Shown piece after piece: positions 17,014-25,481 of a stretch of 64,000 bases of DNA. Every line of letters begins with the position of its first letter. Position 1 is the stretch's first letter. The translations under genes and the position numbers were made by a program. Origin of the DNA: Halorubrum amylolyticum. Lineage in GTDB: Archaea; Halobacteriota; Halobacteria; Halobacteriales; Haloferacaceae. The stretch is taken from contig NZ_SDJP01000009.1 of the NCBI RefSeq assembly GCF_004114995.1, positions 28,180 to 92,179 on the forward strand. The letters are read 5' to 3'. The notes beneath the pieces are model-generated. The model searched no databases. It was given only the letters and a program-made list of their open reading frames with translations, and was not told where the DNA came from.

Positions 17014-18558
17014 ATGGAGCTGTTCTGGCACCGACGGGATCTCAGAGTCGCCGACAACGTCGGGCTCGCGGCCGCGACGGGGGCGCGCGACGACGCCCGC
17101 GGACCGGCCGCGCCCGTCTTCGTCTTCGATCCGGACGTGCTCGACCACGCGAGCGACGTGCGAGTCCGCCGCCTGCTCGACGGACTCGCCGCGCTCCGGA
17201 CCGACTACCGCGATCGCGGCAGCGACCTCCTCGTCGCCCGCGGCGACCCCGAAACCGTCCTCCCCGAGCTGGCCGCCGCCACCGACGCCGACCGCGTCGT
17301 CTGGAACCGCGGCTACTCGGGGCTCGCACGCGAGCGCGACGCCGGCGTCCGCAAGGCCCTCAACGACGCCGGAATCGAGCGCGAGGCACACCACGACGCG
17401 GTCCTACACGAGCCTGACTCGATCCGGACCAACGCCGGCGACCCCTACTCCGTGTACACCTACTACTGGAAGAAGTGGACCGACCGCGAGACCGCTCCGC
17501 CGGCGCCGACGGCCGAGTCGGACGACCTCGTCGACGCGGAGGCGTTGCGGGCGGCGACGGGATCGGGTGGCGGGGCGCTGGCGGACGGCGGCGCCGAAAC
17601 AGATGGCGGCGCCGAAACGGATACCGGCACCGAAACCGACCGCGTCGCCGTCGGCGACCTGCCCGCGCCCGCCGATCTGGAGTTCGCGGAGCCGGACGCC
17701 GAGGTGGGTCCCGCCGGCACGGAGGCGGCTCGCGACCGGCTCGACGCGTTCCTCGATGAGTCGGTGCTCTCCTACGAGGCGGACCGCGACTACCCCGTCC
17801 GCGAGGCGACCTCCCGGCTCTCGGCCTTCCTGAAGTACGGCGAGATCGGGGTGCGAGAGGCGTACGCGGCGACCGAAGAGGCGATAGCGGAGGCGGGGTC
17901 GGACGCACGCCCCGAGGACGCCCCCGAGCAGGTCGAGGAGTTCCAACAGCAGCTCGCGTGGCGGGAGTTCTACACGCAGGTGTTGTACCACAATTCCGAG
18001 GTCGTCACCGAGAACTACAAGGAGTACGAGGAGGGGATCGCGTGGCGCGACGACCCCGACGAAATCGCGGCCTGGAAGCGCGGCGAGACGGGCTACCCCA
18101 TCGTCGACGCCGGGATGCGCCAGCTCCGGGCGGAGGCGTTCATGCACAACCGCGTGCGGATGATCGTCGCCTCCTTCCTCACGAAGGACCTGCTCGCGGA
18201 CTGGCGGCACGGGTACGGCCACTTCCGAGAGAAACTGGCGGACCACGACACCGCCAACGACAACGGCGGGTGGCAGTGGGCTGCCTCCACCGGAACCGAC
18301 GCCCAGCCCTACTTCCGCATCTTCAACCCGATGACGCAGGGGGAGCGCTACGACCCCGAGGCGGCGTACATCACGGAGTACGTCCCCGAACTGCGGGGGG
18401 TCGACGCCGACCTGATCCACGAGTGGCACGAGCTGTCGCCGACGCAGCGCGCGAACGCAGCGCCCGACTACCCCGCGCCGATCGTCGATCACTCGGAGCG
18501 GCGCGAAGAGGCCCTCGCGATGTACAAGCGGGCGCGGGGCGAGGACCCGGACGAATAA
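17014..18558 (+). CDS. phr: Deoxyribodipyrimidine photolyase (CPD photolyase)
   Basis: This 514-residue flavoprotein uses blue light to split cyclobutane pyrimidine dimers. The N-terminal antenna-binding Rossmann domain begins at MELFWHRRDLRVADN. The FAD domain carries EFQQQLAWREFYTQVLYH, GYPIVDAGMRQL, HNRVRMIVASFLTKDLL, and the characteristic NDNGGWQWAASTGTDAQPYF. ATG 17014 is preferred over the earlier frame start because it begins the first beta strand. The interdomain linker contains three 18-bp tandem repeats coding DGGAET-like units (17584-17637), absent from typical homologues as far as I know. Confidence 0.95.
   Translation: MELFWHRRDLRVADNVGLAAATGARDDARGPAAPVFVFDPDVLDHASDVRVRRLLDGLAALRTDYRDRGSDLLVARGDPETVLPELAAATDADRVVWNRGYSGLARERDAGVRKALNDAGIEREAHHDAVLHEPDSIRTNAGDPYSVYTYYWKKWTDRETAPPAPTAESDDLVDAEALRAATGSGGGALADGGAETDGGAETDTGTETDRVAVGDLPAPADLEFAEPDAEVGPAGTEAARDRLDAFLDESVLSYEADRDYPVREATSRLSAFLKYGEIGVREAYAATEEAIAEAGSDARPEDAPEQVEEFQQQLAWREFYTQVLYHNSEVVTENYKEYEEGIAWRDDPDEIAAWKRGETGYPIVDAGMRQLRAEAFMHNRVRMIVASFLTKDLLADWRHGYGHFREKLADHDTANDNGGWQWAASTGTDAQPYFRIFNPMTQGERYDPEAAYITEYVPELRGVDADLIHEWHELSPTQRANAAPDYPAPIVDHSERREEALAMYKRARGEDPDE
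17584..17637. repeat. Three degenerate 18-bp repeats in the photolyase linker
   Basis: Units beginning at 17584, 17602 and 17620 encode DGGAET, DGGAET and DTGTET. They lie between the antenna and FAD domains, where extra flexible sequence should be tolerated. Confidence 0.85.
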
Positions 18559-18580
18559 GTGGAAGATGTCGGAGGGTGCG

Positions 18581-18943
18581 TTATAAACGGGTAAGTACGG
18601 ATCGGCGGTGAACACCGCCAAAGCCCCAGCCGCGAGGACGGGGCACGCTCGCTGCGGTCCTCGCTCACTCGCTCCTCTCGTTCTCTGCGGTCCTTGCGTC
18701 GCCTGCCCCGTCCTCGCGACTGGAGCTTTGAATCCACCCGCCCGCAACAGCACCACAGCCTCACGCCTCCCCAGCCTCACGCCTCCCCAGCCTCGCGGTT
18801 CGCGCTCTCCGAGCGCTCACCGCGTCCAGCGAGGGACCGGAGGTCCCTCTGGCAGTCGGGCTTCGCCCGACGACCTCGCGCGTGTACCTCGCGCCCGAGG
18901 GGCGCTCGGCGGCACGCGCCACCGCACCGCCGAGCCGATTTAA
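18581..18943. repeat. Dispersed haloarchaeal repeat element, copy B (K-A-P-A-A element)
   Basis: It is homologous to copy A at 5183-5560. On the plus strand TTATAA (18581-18586) lies exactly 27 nt before GTG 18608, the same spacing as in copy A. It contains a 7-bp hairpin ggcggtg-aa-caccgcc (18604-18619) and a 27-bp inverted repeat with arms 18619-18645 and 18704-18730. Further hairpins are gagggacc...ggtccctc and cgggc-ttc-gcccg. Two tandem copies of cctccccagcctcacg-like sequence lie near 18750-18790. The right end TTTAAA overlaps the stop codon of the convergent mvaD gene. Confidence 0.65.
18608..18943 (+). CDS. Possible leaderless small ORF of the repeat element (MNTAKAPAAR...)
   Basis: The frame from GTG 18608 to TAA 18943 encodes 111 residues that are basic and rich in Arg, Pro, Ser and Ala, unlike the acidic proteome. 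Copy A keeps the same frame in its first 10 residues and over later segments (TPPQPR versus IPPQPR; LGGTRHRT versus LGGARHRT). The TATA-to-GTG distance fits leaderless transcription. Against coding: composition, long inverted repeats and lack of any domain. The RNA itself may be the product. Confidence 0.3.
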   Translation: MNTAKAPAARTGHARCGPRSLAPLVLCGPCVACPVLATGALNPPARNSTTASRLPSLTPPQPRGSRSPSAHRVQRGTGGPSGSRASPDDLARVPRARGALGGTRHRTAEPI

Positions 18944-19938
18944 AACAGCGCCTCGCTCTCGTCGAGGACGCGCGCCGGGCCGCCGACCTCCCAGACGTCG
19001 GTGTCGATCCCGATCTCGCTGATTCGGCTCTCGACCTCGTCGACGTGGTCGGCGAGCGTGTTCACGTACACCGAGGCGCCGGTGTCCGTCGAGAAGTAGA
19101 CGGGGACGCCCGCCTCCCGAAGTTCGCGGACCGCGTTGAACACGGCGATCGTCTCGGGCTGCCAGTACACCCACCCCGAGGGGCCGGTCATGGTGGTCGC
19201 CGTCAGCGACAGCGAGTCGTGCTCGGCGGTCTCGAAGATCCGGTCGAAGTCGCCCTCGCGGAGTGCGTCTGTCATCTCGACCAACTGGTCCTGGACGTGG
19301 GCGGTCCGCGCCTGCATCATGTGGCTCGCGGCGGCCTCGCGGTGGGCCTCCTCCGTCTCCTTGTACGCGGGGACGTGCGCGGCGACGATCCGGAGGTCCG
19401 CCTCGGGGTCGAAGCCGTCGTCGCTCACGCCCACGTCGAGCCGGTACGACCGGCAGTCCTCGTCGTTGAGCCCGGCGTCGAGCCGGGAATACGCGCCCGT
19501 CACCGACCGGGCCGCGGAGGAGGAGCCGCGGCGGGCGACCGTGGAGACCTCGGGGAGCGTCAGGTCGAGGCCGGCGGCCTCGGTGAGCGCGAGCGCGGCG
19601 GCCGCGAAGCCGGACGACGAGGAACCGAAGCCGATGTTCGACGGGAAGGAGTTCTCGCTCTCCAGCCGGGCCGCGGCGTCGACGCCGGCCAGATCGCGGA
19701 CGTGCTCGACGACCATGTCGATGCGCTCGGCGGCGCGCCCATCGACCGCCTCGCCGCCGATGACGTACGTGTCCTCGCTCGCGTCGGGCTGCCACTCGAC
19801 GGTGGTCGTCGTCGCGGTCGGGGCGGTACAGAGGCTGATGCTGTCGTGGTACGGGAGCCGCAGTTCCTCGTCGCGCATCCCGTGGTACTTGACGAGCCCC
19901 TGGATCGGATGGGCTCGCGCGGTGGCCTTCTCGGTCAT
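18940..19938 (-). CDS. mvaD: Phosphomevalonate decarboxylase (haloarchaeal mevalonate pathway)
   Basis: This 332-residue GHMP-superfamily enzyme of the alternative haloarchaeal mevalonate route decarboxylates 5-phosphomevalonate to isopentenyl phosphate, feeding ether-lipid isoprenoids. Visible features are the N-terminal AHPIQGLVKYHGMRDEELRLP, the phosphate-binding loop NSFPSNIGFGSSSSGFAAAA (about 94-113), GSSSAARSVTGAYSRL, and the C-terminal GVPVYFSTDTGASVYV. The ATG at 19936-19938 is used; an earlier in-frame ATG adds 20 residues unlike the family. The TAA stop lies in TTTAAA shared with the end of repeat copy B. Confidence 0.92.
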   Translation of the reverse strand: MTEKATARAHPIQGLVKYHGMRDEELRLPYHDSISLCTAPTATTTTVEWQPDASEDTYVIGGEAVDGRAAERIDMVVEHVRDLAGVDAAARLESENSFPSNIGFGSSSSGFAAAALALTEAAGLDLTLPEVSTVARRGSSSAARSVTGAYSRLDAGLNDEDCRSYRLDVGVSDDGFDPEADLRIVAAHVPAYKETEEAHREAAASHMMQARTAHVQDQLVEMTDALREGDFDRIFETAEHDSLSLTATTMTGPSGWVYWQPETIAVFNAVRELREAGVPVYFSTDTGASVYVNTLADHVDEVESRISEIGIDTDVWEVGGPARVLDESEALF

Positions 19939-20085
19939 ACCTCGGGAAGCGTCCGGCGGGGGATTAGTCGTTGCGATGGCCGGACACCGCCGCGCCACGG
20001 GGATCGCTCCGGGGGCTCACGCCGGTATCGGCTCACTCACGTCAGGGCCGGACCACGTACGCCGGGACCGGACCACGTCACCCCC

Positions 20086-20493
20086 TCAGGCGCTCGCGTC
20101 GGCGTCCGCGAGCCGCCGCGCGAGATACTCGGCGATGGAGACGGCCTCCTCCTCGACGAACCGCGCGACCTCCTCGCCGTCGGCGGTCTCGACGACGACG
20201 GTCGGGATCAGCTCGATCCCGTACTCGTCGACGCCCTCGCCCTCCTTGCCGTCCGGCCCCTTCGTCACCGGGAAGTCATCGATCCGGTCGTCGGGGACGC
20301 CGGCCGCGGCGAGCGCCGCGCCGAACGCGGGGAGCTGTCGCCGACAGTCGCCACACCAGTCGCCGCCCCACACTTTAAACCGGTAGTCGTCGGCCGCGAG
20401 CGCGTCGAGCACGGCGGGGTCGAACCCGTCGGCGTCAGGGGAGTCTGGGGCGTCAGCATCGGCAAAATCCGGATCGAGCGTTTCGAGCGTCAT
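20086..20493 (-). CDS. Thioredoxin-like protein
   Basis: This 135-residue protein has a thioredoxin fold with active site WGGDWCGDCRRQL (CGDC near residues 47-50), the cis-Pro loop GIELIPTVVVETADGEEVARF, and a final helix ARRLADADASA. An acidic N-terminal extension of about 30 residues precedes the fold. The ATG at 20491-20493 fits. There is no signal peptide, so it is cytoplasmic. It is divergent from the cysteine synthase gene with about 140 bp between. The exact redox partner is unknown. Confidence 0.87.
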   Translation of the reverse strand: MTLETLDPDFADADAPDSPDADGFDPAVLDALAADDYRFKVWGGDWCGDCRRQLPAFGAALAAAGVPDDRIDDFPVTKGPDGKEGEGVDEYGIELIPTVVVETADGEEVARFVEEEAVSIAEYLARRLADADASA

Positions 20494-20631
20494 ACGCGGT
20501 CGTACGCCGGCGACGCTTGTAAACGCCGCGTCGGTGGCAACCGGTTGGCGGGGGTCCGCCGAACGCGGCTTGCCGGACGCGATTTGCCGGTGTCCGTCGG
20601 GCATTTGAGTGGCGCTCCCCTCGGGCCGTCC

Positions 20632-21549
20632 ATGGATGATGACGCGTTGGACGGACTCGGCTCGTCGCTCGTGCGAGTCGACTCGCCGCCCGGGACGACG
20701 GTGGCGGCGAAGGTCGAGTCGCGCAACCCGGGCGGTTCCGCGAAGGACCGCCCGGCGCTGTACATGGTCGAGGCGGCCGAGGAGGCCGGCGAGCTGACGC
20801 CCGGCGACGGGATCGTCGAGCCCACCTCCGGCAACACGGGGATCGGGCTGGCGATGGTCGGCGCGGTGAAGGGGTACGACGTGACGCTCGTGATGCCGGC
20901 GGGGAAGTCGGTCGAGCGTCGGCGGCTCATGCTCGCGTACGGCGCCGACGTGGAGCTCGTCGACGGAGATATCTCCGAGGCCAAGGAGCGCGCGGACGAA
21001 CTCGAGCGCGGCGCCGGGACGGTCCAACTCCGCCAGTTCGAAAACCCCGCGAACCCGCGGGCGCACTACGAGACGACCGGAGCGGAGATCCTCGAACAGG
21101 TCGGCGACCGGACGATCGACGCGCTGGTCGCGGGCGTCGGCACCGGCGGCACCCTCACCGGGATCGGGCGGCGGCTCCGCGAGGCGTTCCCCGACGTGCG
21201 GATCGACGCGGTCGAGCCGAGCGACAACGCCGTCCTCTCGGGCGGCGAGCCCGGCAACGACCGGTTCCAGGGAATGGGTCCGGGGTTCGTCGCGCCGAAC
21301 CTCGACACGGACCTGCTCGACGAGGTGCACGCGATCGATCTCGAGGACGCCGAGGCCGAGTGCCGCCGGCTCGCGCGCGAGGAGGGGCTGCTCGTCGGAC
21401 AGTCCTCCGGCGCCTCCAACCTCGCGGCCAAAGCCGTCGCCGCCGAGATCCACGAATCGGGGGCGTTCGCCGGCGACGAACCCCTCGTCGTCACCGTCTT
21501 CTGGGACAGCGGCGAGCGCTACCTCACCGCGGGTACGTTCGACGAGTAG
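20632..21549 (+). CDS. cysK: Cysteine synthase family PLP enzyme
   Basis: This 305-residue fold-type II PLP enzyme probably makes cysteine from O-acetylserine and sulphide. The PLP lysine is K38 in SRNPGGSAKDRPA, substrate loop PTSGNTGIGLA (about 65-75), phosphate loop VAGVGTGGTLTGIG (about 166-179), and C-terminal VGQSSGASNLAA. The ATG at 20632 gives MDDDALDGLGSSLV. O-phosphoserine or cystathionine-beta-synthase specificity cannot be excluded. Confidence 0.88.
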   Translation: MDDDALDGLGSSLVRVDSPPGTTVAAKVESRNPGGSAKDRPALYMVEAAEEAGELTPGDGIVEPTSGNTGIGLAMVGAVKGYDVTLVMPAGKSVERRRLMLAYGADVELVDGDISEAKERADELERGAGTVQLRQFENPANPRAHYETTGAEILEQVGDRTIDALVAGVGTGGTLTGIGRRLREAFPDVRIDAVEPSDNAVLSGGEPGNDRFQGMGPGFVAPNLDTDLLDEVHAIDLEDAEAECRRLAREEGLLVGQSSGASNLAAKAVAAEIHESGAFAGDEPLVVTVFWDSGERYLTAGTFDE

Positions 21550-21661
21550 CGGGACGGACGCGACCGAAGCGCCGGATGCGACCGTTCCCCTCGCCGTGAT
21601 CCCCTCCCTCGCGGTGCGAACCGATGCGCAATCGGGGCGGTGAGCGGTCGTGCGCCGGCGT

Positions 21662-22711
21662 TCAGGCGCCAAGCGTCGCGACCACGTCGCCGACCCGCTC
21701 GACCGCGGCGTCGATGTCGTCGCCGTCAACGTCGAGGTGGGTAGTGAACCGCGTCGTGTGCGCGTCGAACTCCACGCAGCCGACGCCGGCGTCCTCGCAG
21801 GCCGCCACGAGGTCCGACGCCGGGATACCGGCGCCTTCGGTGTCGACGACCGCGATGTTGGTGTCGGGCTCTGGCGCGCGGACTCCGTCGAGCGCGTCGA
21901 GACCGGCCGCGAGCCGCTCGGCGTTGGCGTGGTCGTCCGCGAGTCGGTCGACGTTCTCCAAGGCGAGCAGGCCCGGCGCGGCGATCATCCCGGCCTGCCG
22001 CATCCCGCCGCCGAACAGCTTGCGGACGCGGCGGGCCTCCTCGACGAACACCTCGTCGCCGGCGACGATCGAGCCGACGGGCGCGCCGAGCCCCTTGGAG
22101 AGGCAGAACGAGACGGTGTCGACGGGCTCGACGATGTCGCTCGCGTCGACGCCGAGCGCGACCGCGGCGTTGAACACGCGCGCGCCGTCGAGGTGAACCG
22201 GAACGTCGGCGTCGCGGGCGACCTCGGCGGCCGCCGCGATCCGATCGGCGGGGATCGCCGCCCCGCCGCGGTAGTTGTGGGTGTTCTCGAGCGCGAGGAG
22301 CCCGGTTCCGGGGCGGTGGAGGTCCGCCTCGACGAGCCCCTCCCGGACCGCCTCCGGCGTCGGGACGCAGCGCTCGCCCGCGTCGATCGTTCGAGTCTGT
22401 GCGCCCGAGAGCTTCGCGGCGCCCGCCAGCTCCCACCGGTAGACGTGGGACTCCCGTTCGAGCAGGAGCTCCTGTCCGGGCTCGGTGTGGACGTGGACCG
22501 CGATCTGATTGGCCATCGTCCCCGAGGGGACGTACAGCGCGGCCTCGGTCCCGACCGCGTCGGCGGCGCGGCGCTCTAACTCGTTGACGGTGGGGTCGTC
22601 GCGGTACACGTCGTCGCCGACCTCGGCGTCGCGGGCGGCCTCCCGCATCGCCGCGGAGGGCGTCGTGACGGTGTCGGATCGCAGGTCGATGAACGCGTCG
22701 GCTTCGGGCAT
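21662..22711 (-). CDS. ltaE: Threonine aldolase / beta-eliminating lyase family
   Basis: This 349-residue fold-type I PLP enzyme is likely a low-specificity L-threonine aldolase splitting threonine into glycine and acetaldehyde. It has the N-terminal FIDLRSDTVTTPS, YVPSGTMANQIAV, the aspartate contacting the PLP ring in VHLDGARVFNAAVALG, and the Schiff-base lysine at about K206 in SFCLSKGLGAPVGS. The RKLFGGGMRQAG segment is also typical. The ATG at 22709-22711 is clear. The gene is convergent with cysK. Confidence 0.92.
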   Translation of the reverse strand: MPEADAFIDLRSDTVTTPSAAMREAARDAEVGDDVYRDDPTVNELERRAADAVGTEAALYVPSGTMANQIAVHVHTEPGQELLLERESHVYRWELAGAAKLSGAQTRTIDAGERCVPTPEAVREGLVEADLHRPGTGLLALENTHNYRGGAAIPADRIAAAAEVARDADVPVHLDGARVFNAAVALGVDASDIVEPVDTVSFCLSKGLGAPVGSIVAGDEVFVEEARRVRKLFGGGMRQAGMIAAPGLLALENVDRLADDHANAERLAAGLDALDGVRAPEPDTNIAVVDTEGAGIPASDLVAACEDAGVGCVEFDAHTTRFTTHLDVDGDDIDAAVERVGDVVATLGA

Positions 22712-22840
22712 TCGTCGGCGACGGTTCGTCGGCCGGGCGGAAATAGGTCGCGTTCCGGGCGGGCTCCGCCGCCTCCACCGGCGGGAGAGTCGACTTCCGC
22801 GTCCGGTCCCTTCTTAACCGACGCGGCCGATCCGCGGCGT

Positions 22841-24412
22841 ATGGCAACGGAAGCCGCGACCGACAACGACGCCGACACAGCCGACGCCCCCGACGCGTAC
22901 GACGCCCCCGACACAGCCGACGCCCCCGACGCGTACGACGCCCTCCTCGACCGCGTTCGACGCTGGAACGCGGTCGGGAGCGCCGCCGGCGTCCTCGGGT
23001 GGGACCAGCAGGTGATGATGCCCGAGGGCGGCACCCCCGCCCGGTCGAAGCAGCTCTCGACGCTCTCGTCGATCCGCCACGACATAGTCACCGACGAGGA
23101 GACGGGCGAGCTGCTCGACGAGCTGGCCGACGCCGACCTCACCGACGAGCGGGCGGCGGCCGTGCGCGAGGTCCGCCGCGAGTACGAGCGCGCCGACGCC
23201 GTCCCCGTCGATCTCGTCGAGGAGATCTCCGAGACCGGAACCGAGGCCCTGCGGGCGTGGGAGGAGGCCAAAGCCGAGGACGACTTCGAGAAATTCGCCC
23301 CGTACTTGGAGAAACACGTCGAGCTGAAACGCGAGTACGCCGAGCACATCGACCCCGATCGGGACCCCTACGAGGTCCTCTTCGAGGAGTTCGAGCCGTG
23401 CCTCTCGATGGAACGTGCGGAGTCGATCCTGACGGAGCTCCGCGAGACGCTCGTTCCCATGATCGACGCGATCCGCGAGTCCGACGCCGACCTCGCCGTC
23501 GACACCTTCGAGGGGACGTTCCCCGAAGACGAGCAGGAGGCGCTCGCGCGCGACACCCTCGAACTGGTCGGCTACGACTTCGATCGCGGCCGCCTCGACG
23601 TCTCCTCGCACCCGTTCACCGCCGGCAACCAGTTCGACTGCCGGGTGACCACCCGGTTCGACGAGTCCGACCCTCTCGGCGCGATCGGCTCAACGGTCCA
23701 CGAGTTCGGCCACGCCCAGTACAACCTCGGGCTCCCGCAGGAACAGTTCGGGACCCCGCTCGGCGAGTCCCGCGATCTGTCGGTCCACGAGTCGCAGTCG
23801 CGGCTCTGGGAGAACCACGTCGGCCGCAGCCGGGCGTTCTGGGAGCTGTTCCTGCCGACCTTCAAAGAGCACTTCCCCGAGACCGACGACGCCACCGTCG
23901 AGGACGCGTATCAGGCGTTCAATCAGGTTCACGAGGACAACCTCATCCGCGTCGAGGCCGACGAACTCACCTACCACCTCCACATCGTCGTCCGGTTCGA
24001 GATCGAGCGCGACCTGATCCGCGGCGACCTCGCGGTCGAGGACGTCCCCGAGGTCTGGAACGACAAGTACGAGGAGTACCTCGGAATCCGACCCGACACC
24101 GACGCCGAGGGCTGTCTCCAGGACATCCACTGGAGCCACGGCAACTTCGGCTACTTCCCGACCTACTCGCTCGGCTCCGTGATGGCCGCCCAGCTGTTCG
24201 AGACGGCCGAGAGCGAGATCGACGACCTCGACGACAAGATCGCCGCGGGCGAGTTCGACGACCTCCGGGAGTGGCTCGCGGAGAACGTCCATCGGCAGGG
24301 CTCCCGCTACGAGACGAACGAGCTGGTGAAGCGCGCCACCGGTGACGACTTCTCGGCGGACGCGTTCACCGACTACGTCGAGGCAAAGTACGGCGAGCTG
24401 TACGGGATCTGA
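22841..24412 (+). CDS. Carboxypeptidase Taq (peptidase M32)
   Basis: This 523-residue zinc carboxypeptidase has HExxH in STVHEFGHAQYN (about 287-291), a third ligand region HESQSRLWENHVGRS about 30 residues on, and family motifs GWDQQVMMPEGG and DIHWSHGNFGYFPTY. The TATA-like ttcttaacc about 25 bp upstream fits a leaderless ATG at 22841. The N-terminus has an Asp/Ala/Thr-rich extension containing an exact 12-residue tandem repeat (22874-22944). It is cytoplasmic, with a peptide-recycling role inferred from the family. Confidence 0.93.
   Translation: MATEAATDNDADTADAPDAYDAPDTADAPDAYDALLDRVRRWNAVGSAAGVLGWDQQVMMPEGGTPARSKQLSTLSSIRHDIVTDEETGELLDELADADLTDERAAAVREVRREYERADAVPVDLVEEISETGTEALRAWEEAKAEDDFEKFAPYLEKHVELKREYAEHIDPDRDPYEVLFEEFEPCLSMERAESILTELRETLVPMIDAIRESDADLAVDTFEGTFPEDEQEALARDTLELVGYDFDRGRLDVSSHPFTAGNQFDCRVTTRFDESDPLGAIGSTVHEFGHAQYNLGLPQEQFGTPLGESRDLSVHESQSRLWENHVGRSRAFWELFLPTFKEHFPETDDATVEDAYQAFNQVHEDNLIRVEADELTYHLHIVVRFEIERDLIRGDLAVEDVPEVWNDKYEEYLGIRPDTDAEGCLQDIHWSHGNFGYFPTYSLGSVMAAQLFETAESEIDDLDDKIAAGEFDDLREWLAENVHRQGSRYETNELVKRATGDDFSADAFTDYVEAKYGELYGI
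22874..22944. repeat. Tandem 36-bp repeat in the M32 peptidase N-terminus
   Basis: Two copies starting at 22874 and 22910 encode DTADAPDAYDA-type units in frame. They match exactly up to the end of the second copy, indicating recent duplication. Confidence 0.9.
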
Positions 24413-24454
24413 GGCGGAGAGGTCGTTTCTTGGCCGGCCGGTTCCGGCGTCAGT

Positions 24455-25063
24455 TCACAGCCGGAAGCCGGTCATCAGGACGATCAGTCCGAGCATCACC
24501 GCGGCCTCGAACAGCCCGACGACGAGGTTCTTCTTCTCGATCGCTTCGAGCCGCGAGGCGTCCGGGTCCGGCGAGAGCGTCTCGTAGTACGCGCTGAGCT
24601 GTAGCCGATGCGGGACCGCGAGTCCGAACGCGAACAGCCCCCAGCCGACGCCGAGCGCGACCGACGACCACGTCTCGGAGAAGCCGTACCCGAACCCGAG
24701 ATCCGCCGTCAGGAGGACGGTCCCGGACAGCACCGTCGTCAGCGAGAAGCCGACCAGGAAGAAGACCGCCTTCGGAACCAGCGTGGCCGTCACCGCGGCC
24801 GAGGCCTCTTCGCCGAGCCCGCCCAGCGTCGGTCCGATGATCGCCGGGAAGATCAGTGCGAAGCCGAACCACACCGCCCCGGCCGCGACGTGGGTGTAGA
24901 AGAGCAGTTCCGTGCTGGCGACGGCGAAGCTCATCGCGAAGAACGCCAGCGGGACGAGGAAACTCCCGGCCGCGAACGCCGGGTTCGCGGCGTCCGCGAG
25001 GTGTTGAATGCGCTCCACGACGTTTCCCTCTGCGACGCGACCGGTCTCGTGACTGACAGCCAT
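24455..25063 (-). CDS. Polytopic membrane protein, uncharacterised
   Basis: This 202-residue protein has about five transmembrane helices (about 33-55, 60-80, 97-120, 130-150, 180-200). Conserved-looking membrane residues include THVAAGAVWFG (His in helix 2) and ATLVPKAVFFLVG, somewhat like DUF2269/CopD-type copper or haem-linked membrane proteins. That similarity is weak. A TATA box (tttttatc on the minus strand near 25088-25095) gives a short leader before ATG 25061-25063. It is monocistronic and convergent with the M32 peptidase. Confidence 0.75.
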   Translation of the reverse strand: MAVSHETGRVAEGNVVERIQHLADAANPAFAAGSFLVPLAFFAMSFAVASTELLFYTHVAAGAVWFGFALIFPAIIGPTLGGLGEEASAAVTATLVPKAVFFLVGFSLTTVLSGTVLLTADLGFGYGFSETWSSVALGVGWGLFAFGLAVPHRLQLSAYYETLSPDPDASRLEAIEKKNLVVGLFEAAVMLGLIVLMTGFRL

Positions 25064-25123
25064 GGAAAGTGATCGGTGAATTTTCTGATAAAAATTGGGG
25101 TCGCCGCAATCACCGAACCGAGA

Positions 25124-25396
25124 TCAGTTTTTCTTCGGAAGCGAACCGTACAGTTCCTCGTTCTGGATCTGCGTGCCGAACTGCGCACAGAGCCGGCAAC
25201 AGTCGGCCGCATCGGAGAACGTTCGCACGCTGGCGTCCCACCGGGAGTGGACCGACCGGAGCATCGCGGTTCGGACGGACGGTTCGGTCGCGACCATCAG
25301 TCGACGCGATCGCTCCGGCGGCGTCGCTTCGGCCGCCGGCGTCGCTTCGGCCGCCGGCCGATCCATCCGGTTAGTGGCGAGCAGATATTCGAACAC
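25124..25396 (-). CDS. Hypothetical 90-residue protein with Cys-rich C-terminal segment
   Basis: This frame runs from GTG 25394-25396 to TGA 25124. Codon choice (high GC in third position) looks coding. The N-terminal third contains a short tandem repeat (AAEATP twice) and the C-terminal half holds DAADCCRLCAQFGTQ, with three cysteines that could bind metal. An internal ATG (MVATEPSVRT) is an alternative start. It is divergent from the frameshifted HTH gene. No family recognised. Confidence 0.45.
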   Translation of the reverse strand: MFEYLLATNRMDRPAAEATPAAEATPPERSRRLMVATEPSVRTAMLRSVHSRWDASVRTFSDAADCCRLCAQFGTQIQNEELYGSLPKKN

Positions 25397-25481
25397 GCTT
25401 CCGATCTCGATCCCGACGCCGAGGTTATCTACTAGAGAACGGTTAACTGAATGGTTGCCTATCCCTCTCGTGAGAACGCGT

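Noticed and set aside
18608..18943. Treating the element frame as a confident protein gene
   Set aside because: Composition is Arg/Pro/Ser-rich and unlike halophilic proteins, and the copy A frame has no stop inside the element, so it is kept only as a low-confidence call.
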